Below are positions 51,758 through 59,912 of a stretch of 64,000 nt of DNA, piece by piece; the stretch's first letter is position 1; each line of letters opens with the position of its first letter. The translations under genes were made by a program, and so were the position numbers. Source of the DNA: Streptomyces sp. NBC_01775 (lineage in GTDB: Bacteria > Actinomycetota > Actinomycetes > Streptomycetales > Streptomycetaceae); the NCBI RefSeq assembly GCF_035917675.1, contig NZ_CP109104.1, positions 1,054,001 to 1,118,000 on the forward strand. Reading direction: 5' to 3'. The notes under the pieces are model-generated. The model had not been told where the DNA came from and made no database searches. It saw only the letters and a list, made by a program, of their open reading frames with translations.

Positions 51758-52558
51758 TCAGCCCTTGGCCGGGGCGACCCGGACATCGGTGTGCTCGCGC
51801 AGCTCCGCCAGCAGTTCGGCCTCCACTCCGTCGTCGACCACCACGTGGTCGAAGTCCGCGACGGGGCACAGCCGGTGCAAGGCGGTGCGGGCCACCTTGG
51901 AGTGGTCCATCAGCAGCGCCGTACGCGCCCCGGAGCCGAGCATGGCGCGCTTGACCAGGACCACGTCCTGCTCCTGGTGGAAGGTCATGTGCGCGTTCAT
52001 CGCGGAGGTGCTCACCAGCACCAGGTCCACCGACAAGGACTCGATGGCCTCCACGCACGCCACGCCGAGGAAGGAGTCGTGGGTCTGGGAGTACTCCCCG
52101 CCGAGCGCGATCAGCCGGATCTCCTCGCGCCCGGCGAACACGTCCAGCACGCGGCGCGCGTTGGTCAGCACCGTCAGCGGGGCCCTCGCCGGCAGCAGCC
52201 CGGCCAGGGCCAGCACGGAGGTGGAGTCGTCCAGCATCACGGACATGCCCGGCTCCACCAGCTCGGCGGCGGCCAGCGCCACGGCCTCCTTCTGGGGCAC
52301 ATGGACGCCGAGGCGGTAGTCGAGGTTGCTCTCGAAGACGCTGGTCGGCAGCGCCGAGACGCCGCCGCGGAAGCGCCGCAGCACCCCGCGTCCGGCCAGC
52401 GCGTCCAGGTCACGGTGGACGGTCATCACGCTCACGCCGGTGACCTCGGCGAGCCAGGAGACGGTCACGGTGCCGTGCTCCACCACGCGTTCGGCGATGA
52501 GCTGTCTGCGGTTCTCCTGCGAGCGGGCAGAACCGGCGGGTGCGGCCGGATTCGTCAT
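51758..52558 (-). CDS. DeoR/GlpR-family transcriptional regulator
   Basis: A 266-residue repressor-type regulator. The N-terminal helix-turn-helix is NRRQLIAERVVEHGTVTVSWLAE, then SVMTVHRDLDALAGRG with RRFRGGV. The C-terminal sugar-phosphate-sensing domain (about 85-250) has RLGVHVPQKEAVALAAAELV, MLDDSTSVLALAGLL and VDLVLVSTSAMN. It sits between two FGGY kinases and a phosphatase and probably responds to their sugar phosphate. It starts 15 bases after the phosphatase stop. Confidence 0.92.
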   Translation of the reverse strand: MTNPAAPAGSARSQENRRQLIAERVVEHGTVTVSWLAEVTGVSVMTVHRDLDALAGRGVLRRFRGGVSALPTSVFESNLDYRLGVHVPQKEAVALAAAELVEPGMSVMLDDSTSVLALAGLLPARAPLTVLTNARRVLDVFAGREEIRLIALGGEYSQTHDSFLGVACVEAIESLSVDLVLVSTSAMNAHMTFHQEQDVVLVKRAMLGSGARTALLMDHSKVARTALHRLCPVADFDHVVVDDGVEAELLAELREHTDVRVAPAKG

Positions 52559-52573
52559 GGCGTCAAGTCTCGC

Positions 52574-53269
52574 TCACCTGGGGGAGGTTACGGGCGGAAT
52601 GCCGTGGGCTTCGGGAGCGGCGGAGGCCGCGGGCGGCAGTTCGCCCGTCGGCACGTTCAGCGAGCGCAGCGCCGCTCGCCCCCCACTCCCACCGTCCAGC
52701 TCGATCTGCGTCACCGCCGCGTTGTCCAGCCTCGGCAGCACCTGGCGGTAGCGGCCCAGGGGGATGCCGAGCAGCGCGCACAGGGCGATGCGGAACGCGG
52801 TGTTGTGCGCGACGACCAGCACCGTGCCGCCCTCGTATGCGGCGGCCAGCTCGCGCAGCGCGCCGCACACCCGCTCCGCCACGGCGGCGGGCGGCTCGGA
52901 TCCGGGGAAGGCGCCCCGCTCGGCGTCCTGCTGGAAGGCGCGGACGAGACCGGGGTCCTCGGCGGTCATCTCGGCGATGGTGCGCCCCTCGCCCCAGCCG
53001 AAGTCGGTCTCGCGCAGCCGCTCGTGGACGGCCGGCTCCAGACCGAGGGCCCGCGCCGAGGGCGCGGCCGTGCGGCGGGCCCGCGCCAGGGGCGAGCAGG
53101 CGACGGCCTGGATGCCGTACTCATGGGCGTGCCCCGCCGACCACCGGCCCAGCGCCTCGGCCTGGCGTTCACCGGCCTCGGTCAGCGCCACGTCGGAACT
53201 CCCGCAGTAGCGGTTCTCGGCGTGCCAGACGGTCTGGCCGTGCCGTACGAGCAGGAGCCGGGCGCTCAT
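52574..53269 (-). CDS. Histidine phosphatase superfamily protein
   Basis: A 231-residue phosphoglycerate-mutase-like phosphatase. The phospho-accepting His is in LLLVRHGQTVWHAENRYCGSSD (about residue 10); SPLARARRTAAP holds the second Arg, RLRETDFGWGEGRT the acid, and VLVVAHNTAFRIALCALLG the second His. It is the first gene of the operon with DeoR and kinase 1, and so probably removes phosphate from a sugar or sugar-acid intermediate. The last 30 residues are Pro/Ala-rich. ATG 53269 follows AGGAGGAC. Confidence 0.9.
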   Translation of the reverse strand: MSARLLLVRHGQTVWHAENRYCGSSDVALTEAGERQAEALGRWSAGHAHEYGIQAVACSPLARARRTAAPSARALGLEPAVHERLRETDFGWGEGRTIAEMTAEDPGLVRAFQQDAERGAFPGSEPPAAVAERVCGALRELAAAYEGGTVLVVAHNTAFRIALCALLGIPLGRYRQVLPRLDNAAVTQIELDGGSGGRAALRSLNVPTGELPPAASAAPEAHGIPPVTSPR

Positions 53270-53339
53270 CTGTCCTCCTGGACGGGGTGGGCTGGGCTTG
53301 CTGAGCCGAGTGGGTTGGGCTTCTTCACGTCGAGCGCTA

Positions 53340-53350
53340 TAAATATAACA
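53340..53350 (-). promoter_or_regulatory. Candidate DeoR site upstream of kinase copy 2
   Basis: On the minus strand TGTTATATTTA matches the paired 11-mers before kinase copy 1 at 8 to 9 of 11 bases. It lies in a short very AT-rich patch within the 121-base divergent gap between the phosphatase and kinase 2, where it could repress both. Confidence 0.45.
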
Positions 53351-53390
53351 ATCTCAGTGTGGAGAACAGGCGTCTGGAGGGCGTACGGCC

Positions 53391-54866
53391 ATGACCTCAA
53401 CCATCGGGACGATCATCGGTGTCGACATCGGCACCTCCGTCACCAAGGCCGTCGCCTTCGACCGTGACGGACGCGCGCTGCACACCGCGGCCCGCCGCTC
53501 CACGCTGCTGCGCGAGCCGGGCGGGCTCGTCGAGCAGGACCTGGAGGAGGTGCTGGAGAGCGTCGTCGAGGTCGTCCGGCAGGTCGCCGCCGCGCTGCCC
53601 GCGCCGCCGGAGGCGCTCGCGCTCACCGGGCAGGGCGACGGGCTGTGGCTGCGGGACGCCGACGGGCGCGCGACGCGGCGCATGATCTCGTGGATGGACG
53701 GCCGCGCCGCGCCGCTGGTCGGGCGCTGGCAGCGGGACGGCACCGTGGCCGAGGTCTTCCGGCACACCGGCTCCGGCATGTTCCCCGGCTGCCACGCGCC
53801 GCTGCTGGCCTGGTTGGACGAGCACGAGCCCGAGACGCTGAAGCGCTCCGCCGTGGCCGGATACTGCGTGGACGCGATAGCCCAGCGGCTGACCGGCGCC
53901 ATCGGCGTCGACGCCTCCGACGCGACCTTGCCCTTCCTCGATCCGGTCAGCCGCGCCTACTCCCCCGGGGCGCTCGCCGCCTGCGGCGTCTCCGCTCTCG
54001 CCCGGCTGCTGCCCGAGCCTGCGGTGCCCGGCACCGTACTGGCGCTGGATCGCGCGGGCGCCGCGCTGCTCGGGCTGCCCGAGGGGCTGCCGCTCACCTC
54101 CGGCCCCTATGACCTGCCCGCCTGCGCCCTGGGCAGCGGGGTGCGGGAGCCCGGCGACGGGCTCCTGACGGTGGGCACCACGCTGGCCTGCCAGGTGCTG
54201 ACCAACCGCGCGGAGACGGGCACCGGCGCCGAGCCCGCCGGAATGTGGCTGTGCACCCCCGAGCCGGGGCGCTGGCTGCGCGCGATGCCCGCGATGGTCG
54301 GCACGGCGGGCATCGACTGGGCGCTCGGCCTCGTCGGCGCCACGACGGAGGACCTGGAGCCGCTGCTGGACCAGAGCCCGGCCGGGGCACGCGGGGTGGT
54401 GGCGCTGCCGTTCCTGTCCGAGGCCGGGGAGCGGGCGCCGTTCGTCTCGCCCGGGGCACGCGCCGCCTTCGAGGGCCTGTCACTGGCCCATGGGCGGGCC
54501 GATGTCGTCCGCGCCATGTGCGAGGCCGTCGGCTACGCGGCCCGGCACTGCCTGGAGACCGCCGGCCTGGCCGGAACGCTGGCCGCCTGCGGGGGCGGCA
54601 CCCGCTCGGCGGGGTGGATGCGCGCCTTCGCCGGGATCCTCGGGCGTCCCGTACGGGTGCCGCTGGAGACGGAGGTCGGCGCGAAGGGCGCGGCGCTCGT
54701 CGCCCGCGCCGCGCTCGGCGACCCGGCCGACGAGGAGGTCTGGCACGCCGACCACCGCCTGGTGGAGCCCGACCCCCAGGTGCGCGAGCTGTACGAGCGG
54801 GGATACGAGGACTACCGGGCGCGGGTGGAGACCTCGCGGGAGCGGTGGGACGGCCCGGAAGGGTGA
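53391..54866 (+). CDS. FGGY-family carbohydrate kinase (copy 2)
   Basis: A 491-residue sugar kinase. IIGVDIGTSVTKAVAFDRDG is the phosphate-binding start, LTGQGDGLWLRDADGRATRR and ISWMDGRAAPLV are substrate-side blocks, DGLLTVGTTLACQVL opens domain II and ACGGGTRSAGWMRAFAGILGRPV is the adenosine motif. The QGDG variant resembles erythritol or related polyol kinases more than xylulokinase, but I am not sure. ATG 53391 has GGAGGG 9 bases upstream. It is divergent from the phosphatase-DeoR-kinase operon. Confidence 0.87.
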   Translation: MTSTIGTIIGVDIGTSVTKAVAFDRDGRALHTAARRSTLLREPGGLVEQDLEEVLESVVEVVRQVAAALPAPPEALALTGQGDGLWLRDADGRATRRMISWMDGRAAPLVGRWQRDGTVAEVFRHTGSGMFPGCHAPLLAWLDEHEPETLKRSAVAGYCVDAIAQRLTGAIGVDASDATLPFLDPVSRAYSPGALAACGVSALARLLPEPAVPGTVLALDRAGAALLGLPEGLPLTSGPYDLPACALGSGVREPGDGLLTVGTTLACQVLTNRAETGTGAEPAGMWLCTPEPGRWLRAMPAMVGTAGIDWALGLVGATTEDLEPLLDQSPAGARGVVALPFLSEAGERAPFVSPGARAAFEGLSLAHGRADVVRAMCEAVGYAARHCLETAGLAGTLAACGGGTRSAGWMRAFAGILGRPVRVPLETEVGAKGAALVARAALGDPADEEVWHADHRLVEPDPQVRELYERGYEDYRARVETSRERWDGPEG

Positions 54867-54937
54867 TGTCGCATTTCCGCCAGCCCGGACGCCGGCGACG
54901 AGGGAGGCTGGATACCTGATCGCCGGAAGGGACCGAC

Positions 54938-55447
54938 ATGCAACGCACGTACACGGTGACCGACAGCCCGCTGGGCCCGCTCACGCTGGTCGCGACGGAC
55001 GGCGCCTTGTCGGGCCTCTACATGGAGCGGCAGCGCCATCTGCCGCCGAAGGAGACCTTCGGCGAACCGGACCCCGGGGCGTTCGGCGCCGTGATCACCC
55101 AGCTCGGCGAGTACTTCGCGGGCGAGCGCACCGGCTTCGATCTGGAACTCGCGCCCCGGGGCACCGATTTCCAGCGCACCGTGTGGGACGGGCTGTGCCG
55201 TATCCCCTACGGCGAGACCGTCACCTACGGTGAGCTGGCCGAGGAGATCGGCCGGCCGAGCGCGGCCCGCGCCGTCGGGCTGGCCAACGGGCGCAACCCG
55301 ATCGGCATCGTCATCCCCTGCCACCGCGTGATCGGCTCCACCGGCGATCTGACCGGATACGGCGGCGGCCTCGAACGCAAGCGCCACCTCCTGGACTTCG
55401 AGCGCGGCCTGACCGCACGACGGCACCCGGTGCCCGACGGCGTGTGA
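54938..55447 (+). CDS. ogt: Methylated-DNA--protein-cysteine methyltransferase
   Basis: A 169-residue suicide DNA repair protein. Cys128 in IVIPCHRVIGSTGDLTGYGGGLERK accepts the methyl group from O6-methylguanine. The helix-turn-helix with the Arg finger is TVTYGELAEEIGRPSAARAVGLANGRNP. It has the full N-terminal RNase-H-like domain and no Ada regulatory part. ATG 54938 follows GGAAGGGA. It lies 71 bases after kinase 2 but is probably separately expressed. Confidence 0.95.
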   Translation: MQRTYTVTDSPLGPLTLVATDGALSGLYMERQRHLPPKETFGEPDPGAFGAVITQLGEYFAGERTGFDLELAPRGTDFQRTVWDGLCRIPYGETVTYGELAEEIGRPSAARAVGLANGRNPIGIVIPCHRVIGSTGDLTGYGGGLERKRHLLDFERGLTARRHPVPDGV

Positions 55448-55525
55448 ACCCGGCAGGTTTACCCCGGCCAGGAGCGGCCACCCGTCGCCGCGTACAGGCA
55501 ACAGCGTCTCTCTTAGGAGGACACG

Positions 55526-55645
55526 ATGTTCCGCGCCATAGCCGATGTGCTGCGCGCTGTAGGCGGCGCGATCGCCACCGTCGTCACGCTTCCGTTCCGT
55601 GCCCTCGCCCGGCTGTTCGGCGGGGCTTCCCGCTCCGCGCACTGA
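55526..55645 (+). CDS. LPFR-motif small protein, 39 residues
   Basis: A 39-residue protein, MFRAIADVLRAVGGAIATVV followed by TLPFRALARLFGGASRSAH, with an AGGAGG site 6 bases before ATG 55526. It is an amphipathic, basic peptide containing the LPFR motif of a small-protein family annotated in many Streptomyces. It may bind membranes. The role is unknown. It is absent from common gene calls because of its size. Confidence 0.8.
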   Translation: MFRAIADVLRAVGGAIATVVTLPFRALARLFGGASRSAH

Positions 55646-55684
55646 CACAGCCGCGCGGCGGGCCCCGGCCCGCCGCGCCCCGCT

Positions 55685-56728
55685 TCACCGGCCGCCGAAG
55701 TCCAGAAGGATCTTCGGCGGCCCGGTGCGTCCGCGCTCCAGCAGGGCGAACGCCTCACCCACGGACTCGGCGGGAAAGACCTTCGCCACCAGCGGCGCCG
55801 CGTCCAGGACACCGCGCTCGAACAGGGCGACGGTGCGGTCGTAGTGCGAGATGCCGTGCTGGATGCCGAGCACGTCCACCCCCTGGAGGGACAGCTCCCC
55901 CGGTGTGAACGACACCGGCTCCCTGGCCACCCCGACCAGCGCGATCCGCGCCCCCCGCTCGGCCATGCGCAGTGCCCCGGTGAACGCCGAGGCCGCGCCC
56001 GAAGCCTCCACGATCAGCGAGCAGGCGCCCGCCGGGGCCTCGTCGGCGTGGTACGCGGCGTCCGCACCGCAGGCCAGGGCGAGGTCGAGCCCGGCCTGGT
56101 CGATGCCGACCGCGTGCACCTGGTCCGCGTAGCGGCGGGCGTACTGCACCGCCAGCAGCCCCATCGTGCCGGTGCCGATGACGGCGACCCGGTCATCGGC
56201 ACCGAGCCGGGCCCGCTCGAACGCCTCGACGACCGAGACCGCCGGCTCGATCAGCGCGCCCGCAGGCTCGGGCAGGCTCTCCGGCAGCGGGGTGAGCGCG
56301 TGCACCGGCATCCGTACGTAGTCGGCTGCGCCGCCCTGGAGCCCGTACAGGCCCGTCTCGCGCAGCGCCGGGCACATCTGCGGACGCCCGGCGTGACAGC
56401 GGGCGCAGGCGCCGCACGGCACCATCGTCCGGCCGACGACGAGCGAGCCGACGGGGGGCGCGCCCTCGGGCACCCCGTCGGCGTGGGCGACGACCTCGCC
56501 GTACCACTCGTGCCCGAACACATGCGGGAAGGTGATCCGGCCGTCCTGGAGGAACGCGGAGGTCCCGTGCAGGATCTCCAGATCGGTGCCGCAGATCCCC
56601 GCCTGCCGGGTACGCACCAGCGCGGTCCCGGGCTCCGGTGCCGGCACCGGCACGGAGGCCAGGTCGGTCTGTCCGATGCCGGTGACGCGGGCGGCACGCA
56701 TCCGGCCCTCGGTCCAGTTCCCCTTCAT
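55685..56728 (-). CDS. Zinc-dependent alcohol/polyol dehydrogenase (MDR family)
   Basis: A 347-residue medium-chain dehydrogenase. The catalytic zinc site uses Cys in QAGICGTDLEI and His-Glu in FGHEWYGEVV. The structural zinc site is the four-Cys block PCGACARCHAGRPQMC. The Rossmann motif is VAVIGTGTMGLLAVQYARR. It resembles sorbitol or threonine dehydrogenases and should oxidise a sugar alcohol with NAD. ATG 56728 has GGGAGG 8 bases upstream. It follows the GH38 gene by 103 bases on the same strand, suggesting a role with the sugar released there. Confidence 0.9.
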   Translation of the reverse strand: MKGNWTEGRMRAARVTGIGQTDLASVPVPAPEPGTALVRTRQAGICGTDLEILHGTSAFLQDGRITFPHVFGHEWYGEVVAHADGVPEGAPPVGSLVVGRTMVPCGACARCHAGRPQMCPALRETGLYGLQGGAADYVRMPVHALTPLPESLPEPAGALIEPAVSVVEAFERARLGADDRVAVIGTGTMGLLAVQYARRYADQVHAVGIDQAGLDLALACGADAAYHADEAPAGACSLIVEASGAASAFTGALRMAERGARIALVGVAREPVSFTPGELSLQGVDVLGIQHGISHYDRTVALFERGVLDAAPLVAKVFPAESVGEAFALLERGRTGPPKILLDFGGR

Positions 56729-56831
56729 CGGACGTCCTCCCAGGCTCCGTGCGGCGCTCTGTCACACCGCTCTCCTCGTGCTGCTCGCAGCGCTCGCGGC
56801 GCTCGCGGCGCTGCGGGCGGCAACGCACGGA

Positions 56832-59800
56832 TCATGGCATGGGCCGCTCCGCGTCCGTGGCCCGGGTCATGCGCAGCGTGAGCAGCCGGAAGGGGCGGAG
56901 CGTGAGCCGTACGGCGCCGTCCGCCGCCACGTCCACCCCGGTGCCCTCGGGTGCCGACGCCAACGGCCGCTCCAACAGGTCGACGGGGCCCACGGATCCG
57001 GCCGGGAAGCCCGGTGTGAGCGTGACGTGGGCCCGCCCGCCGTGCGCCTCGTGGAGGCGCACGACGACATCGCCGCTGCCGTCGTCGGCCAGCTTCACTG
57101 CGGAGACCGTCACCGCGTCGCCGTCGACGGACACCAGCGGCGCCACGCCGCCGGCTGCGCCCCGCACGCGGCGCTCGGGGAGGTTGACGCGGTGGCCCTC
57201 GCGTACGGCGTCCGCGATCCCGGCGCCCGGGACGAGTGCGTAACGGAAGCGGTGGAGGCCCTGGTCGGTCTCCGGGTCGGGGAAGCGCGGGGCCCGCAGC
57301 AGGGAGAGGCGCACGGTGGTCGTGGTGCCACCGTCGGACTCGCGGACGGCACGGGTCACCTCGTGCCCGTACGTCGAGTCGTTGACGACGGCCACACCCC
57401 AGCCGGGCTCGGCCAGGTGCACGAAGCGGTGCGCACACGCCTCGAACTTGGCCGACTCCCAGCTGGTGTTGGTGTGGGTGGGCCGGTGGAGGTGACCGAA
57501 CTGGGTCTCGGCGGCGTACCGGTCGGTGTGCAGGTCCAGGGGGAAGGCGGCCTTGAGGAACTTCTCCGTCTCGTGCCAGTCGACCTCTGTCTCCAGGTCG
57601 AGGCGGCGCTGTCCGCGCGCCAGGGTGAGGTGCTGGACGGCGCGCGAGTCGCCGAAGGCGCGGGTGACGCGGACGGTGGCGCGCTCGTCGCTCTCCTCGG
57701 TGAGCAGCACCTCCTCGGCGTCGGTCAGGTCGGTGACGACGTTGCGGTAGAAGGCGTCCACGTCCCACGCGTCCCACTTGTTGGGGAAGTCGGGGTGGAT
57801 CTGGAGGAGGTTGGCGGCGGTGCCGGGCGCGAGGGTCTCCCGGTCCGCCGCCGGGTCGTACACGGAGACGACGAGGCCGCGCGCGTCGACGGCGACCCGC
57901 AGCAGCCCGTTGTCCAGCGTGAGTCCGCCGTCCTCGCGGGCGGTCACGGACACGGGAGCGCCCTCCGCGCGGGCCGCGCCCGCGGCCAGCGCGGGCACCC
58001 CCGCACGGGCGTGCGGCGCGGTGTTGAACAGCAGCTCACCGCTCCCCTCCCCCGCCAGCGCGGTCTGCGCGGCGCCGATGATCTCCTCCAGCTCGGCGGC
58101 CACCCGCGCGTACGTACGCTCGGCCTCGCGGTGGACCCAGGCGATGGAGGAGCCGGGCAGGATGTCGTGGAACTGGTGCAGCAGCACCGTCTTCCACAGC
58201 CGGTCCAGCCGCTCGTAGGGGTAGGCGGCGCCGGTGCGCACGGCCGCTGTCGCGGCCCACAGCTCGGCCTCGTAGAGCAGGTGTTCGCTACGGCGGTTGC
58301 CCTGCTTGGTCCTGGCCTGGCTGGTGAGGGTGGCGCGGTGGAGTTCGAGATACAGCTCGCCCGCCCAGACGGGCGCGCCGGGGTACTCGGCCTCCGCCTT
58401 CGCGAAGAAGTCGGCGGGCTTCTCCCACGCGACGGTGGCCAAGCCCTCCAGGTTCCGCAGCCGCCGGGCCTTGGCGATCATCTCGCGGGTGGTGCCTCCG
58501 CCGCCGTCGCCGTAGCCGGTGGGGGCCAGGGAGCGGGTGGCGCGGCCCTTCTCCTTGAAGTTGCGGGCCGCGTGCGCGATCTCGCCGCCCGCCATGGTGC
58601 AGTTGTAGGTGTCGACGGGCGGGAAGTGGGTGAAGATCCGGGTGCCGTCGATGCCCTCCCACCGGAAGGTGTGGTGCGGGAAGGAGTTGGTGGCCGACCA
58701 GGAGATCTTCTGGGTGAGCAGCCACTTGGCCCCGGCCGCCTTGATGATCTGCGGGAGCCCGGCGGCGAAGCCGAAGGTGTCGGGCAGCCACGCCTCGTCG
58801 TTCTCGATGCCGAACTCGTCGAGGAAGAAGCGCCGGCCGTGGACGAACTGCCGGGCCATGGCCTCGGATCCGGGCATGTTGGTGTCGGATTCGACCCACA
58901 TGCCGCCCGCCGGGACGAACCGGCCGGCGGCGACGGCCTCGCGGACCTTCGCGTAGATCTCGGGACGGTGTTCCTTGACCCAGGCGAACTGCTGGGCCTG
59001 CGACATCGCGTAGACGAACTCGTCATCGACGTCGGGGGCCTCGATCAGCGCCGTCATGTTCGCCGTCGTACGTGCCACCTTGCGCACCGTCTCGCGCAGC
59101 GGCCACAGCCAGGCGGAGTCGATGTGCGCGTGGCCGACGGCGCTGACGCGGTGGGCCGTGGCCTCGGCGGGCTTGGCGAGCGCCTCGGCCAGGCAGGCGC
59201 GGGCGGCGGTGGCGCTGCCGCCGATGTCCTGGAGGTCGAGGGCGTCCAGGGCCCTTTCGAGCGCGCGCAGGATCTCCCAGCGGCGCCCGCCTTCCAACGG
59301 CAGTTCGGCCATCAGCTCACCGAGCACCTCCAGGTCCAGGATCAGCTCCCACACCTCGGTGTCGAGGACGGCCAGGTCCATGCGGGCGAGCCGGTAGAGA
59401 GGTTCGGTGCCGGCTGTGCGCTCGTCGCCCAGCGGGGTGGGGCGGAAGGGGTGGCCGTTGCCGAGGATGACCGGGTTGGCCGCCGCCTCGATGTGCAGGG
59501 TGATCTCCTCGCCGCCCTGGGCGCGCTCGGCGATCCGCACCCACTGGTTGCGCGGGTTGAGGCCCTTCACGGGGCTGCCGTCGGGGCGGTAGACGAGGCC
59601 CTCGCACTGGAAGCCGGACATGTTGCCGTCGAAGCCGAGGTCCAGCAGCGCCTCCACCGTCCGCCCCGCCCACTCGGCGGGCACGCTGCCACGCACCCGG
59701 AACCAGGTGGTCCCCCACGGCGGCCCCCACGCGGCGTCGGCCTCGGTGGGCGCGTAGTCCGCGCCGAGGCCCTGCGCCACGGGTACGGGCTCGCCGGGCG

Positions 59801-59912
59801 CCTGCCAGGAGGCGACCTCCAGCGGCACGGAGAGGGGATACAGCGCGGGCCGGACCCGCTCCTCCAGCACCCTGGCGAGCCGGGCCTCCACGAGTGTGCG
59901 GTCGTCATGCAT
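56832..59912 (-). CDS. GH38 alpha-mannosidase
   Basis: A 1026-residue cytoplasmic class II alpha-mannosidase. The zinc site is in VGHAHIDSAWLWPLRE (about residue 270), and the catalytic Asp is in AWLPDTFGFAAGLPQIIKAAG, followed by WLLTQKISWSATNSFPHHTF. The middle helical domain and large C-terminal beta domain (WHETEKFLKAAFPLD, RFRYALVPG) complete the family architecture. It should remove alpha-mannose from oligosaccharides. ATG 59912 has AGGAGG 9 bases upstream and overlaps the preceding glycosidase stop by 8 bases. Confidence 0.96.
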   Translation of the reverse strand: MHDDRTLVEARLARVLEERVRPALYPLSVPLEVASWQAPGEPVPVAQGLGADYAPTEADAAWGPPWGTTWFRVRGSVPAEWAGRTVEALLDLGFDGNMSGFQCEGLVYRPDGSPVKGLNPRNQWVRIAERAQGGEEITLHIEAAANPVILGNGHPFRPTPLGDERTAGTEPLYRLARMDLAVLDTEVWELILDLEVLGELMAELPLEGGRRWEILRALERALDALDLQDIGGSATAARACLAEALAKPAEATAHRVSAVGHAHIDSAWLWPLRETVRKVARTTANMTALIEAPDVDDEFVYAMSQAQQFAWVKEHRPEIYAKVREAVAAGRFVPAGGMWVESDTNMPGSEAMARQFVHGRRFFLDEFGIENDEAWLPDTFGFAAGLPQIIKAAGAKWLLTQKISWSATNSFPHHTFRWEGIDGTRIFTHFPPVDTYNCTMAGGEIAHAARNFKEKGRATRSLAPTGYGDGGGGTTREMIAKARRLRNLEGLATVAWEKPADFFAKAEAEYPGAPVWAGELYLELHRATLTSQARTKQGNRRSEHLLYEAELWAATAAVRTGAAYPYERLDRLWKTVLLHQFHDILPGSSIAWVHREAERTYARVAAELEEIIGAAQTALAGEGSGELLFNTAPHARAGVPALAAGAARAEGAPVSVTAREDGGLTLDNGLLRVAVDARGLVVSVYDPAADRETLAPGTAANLLQIHPDFPNKWDAWDVDAFYRNVVTDLTDAEEVLLTEESDERATVRVTRAFGDSRAVQHLTLARGQRRLDLETEVDWHETEKFLKAAFPLDLHTDRYAAETQFGHLHRPTHTNTSWESAKFEACAHRFVHLAEPGWGVAVVNDSTYGHEVTRAVRESDGGTTTTVRLSLLRAPRFPDPETDQGLHRFRYALVPGAGIADAVREGHRVNLPERRVRGAAGGVAPLVSVDGDAVTVSAVKLADDGSGDVVVRLHEAHGGRAHVTLTPGFPAGSVGPVDLLERPLASAPEGTGVDVAADGAVRLTLRPFRLLTLRMTRATDAERPMP

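Noticed and set aside
56784..56816. GC hairpin CGCAGCG/CGCTGCG with internal CTCGCGG repeats between the GH38 and dehydrogenase genes, considered as a terminator
   Set aside because: The symmetry is embedded in a simple CTCGCGG repeat and the genes are co-directional, so an internal terminator is doubtful.
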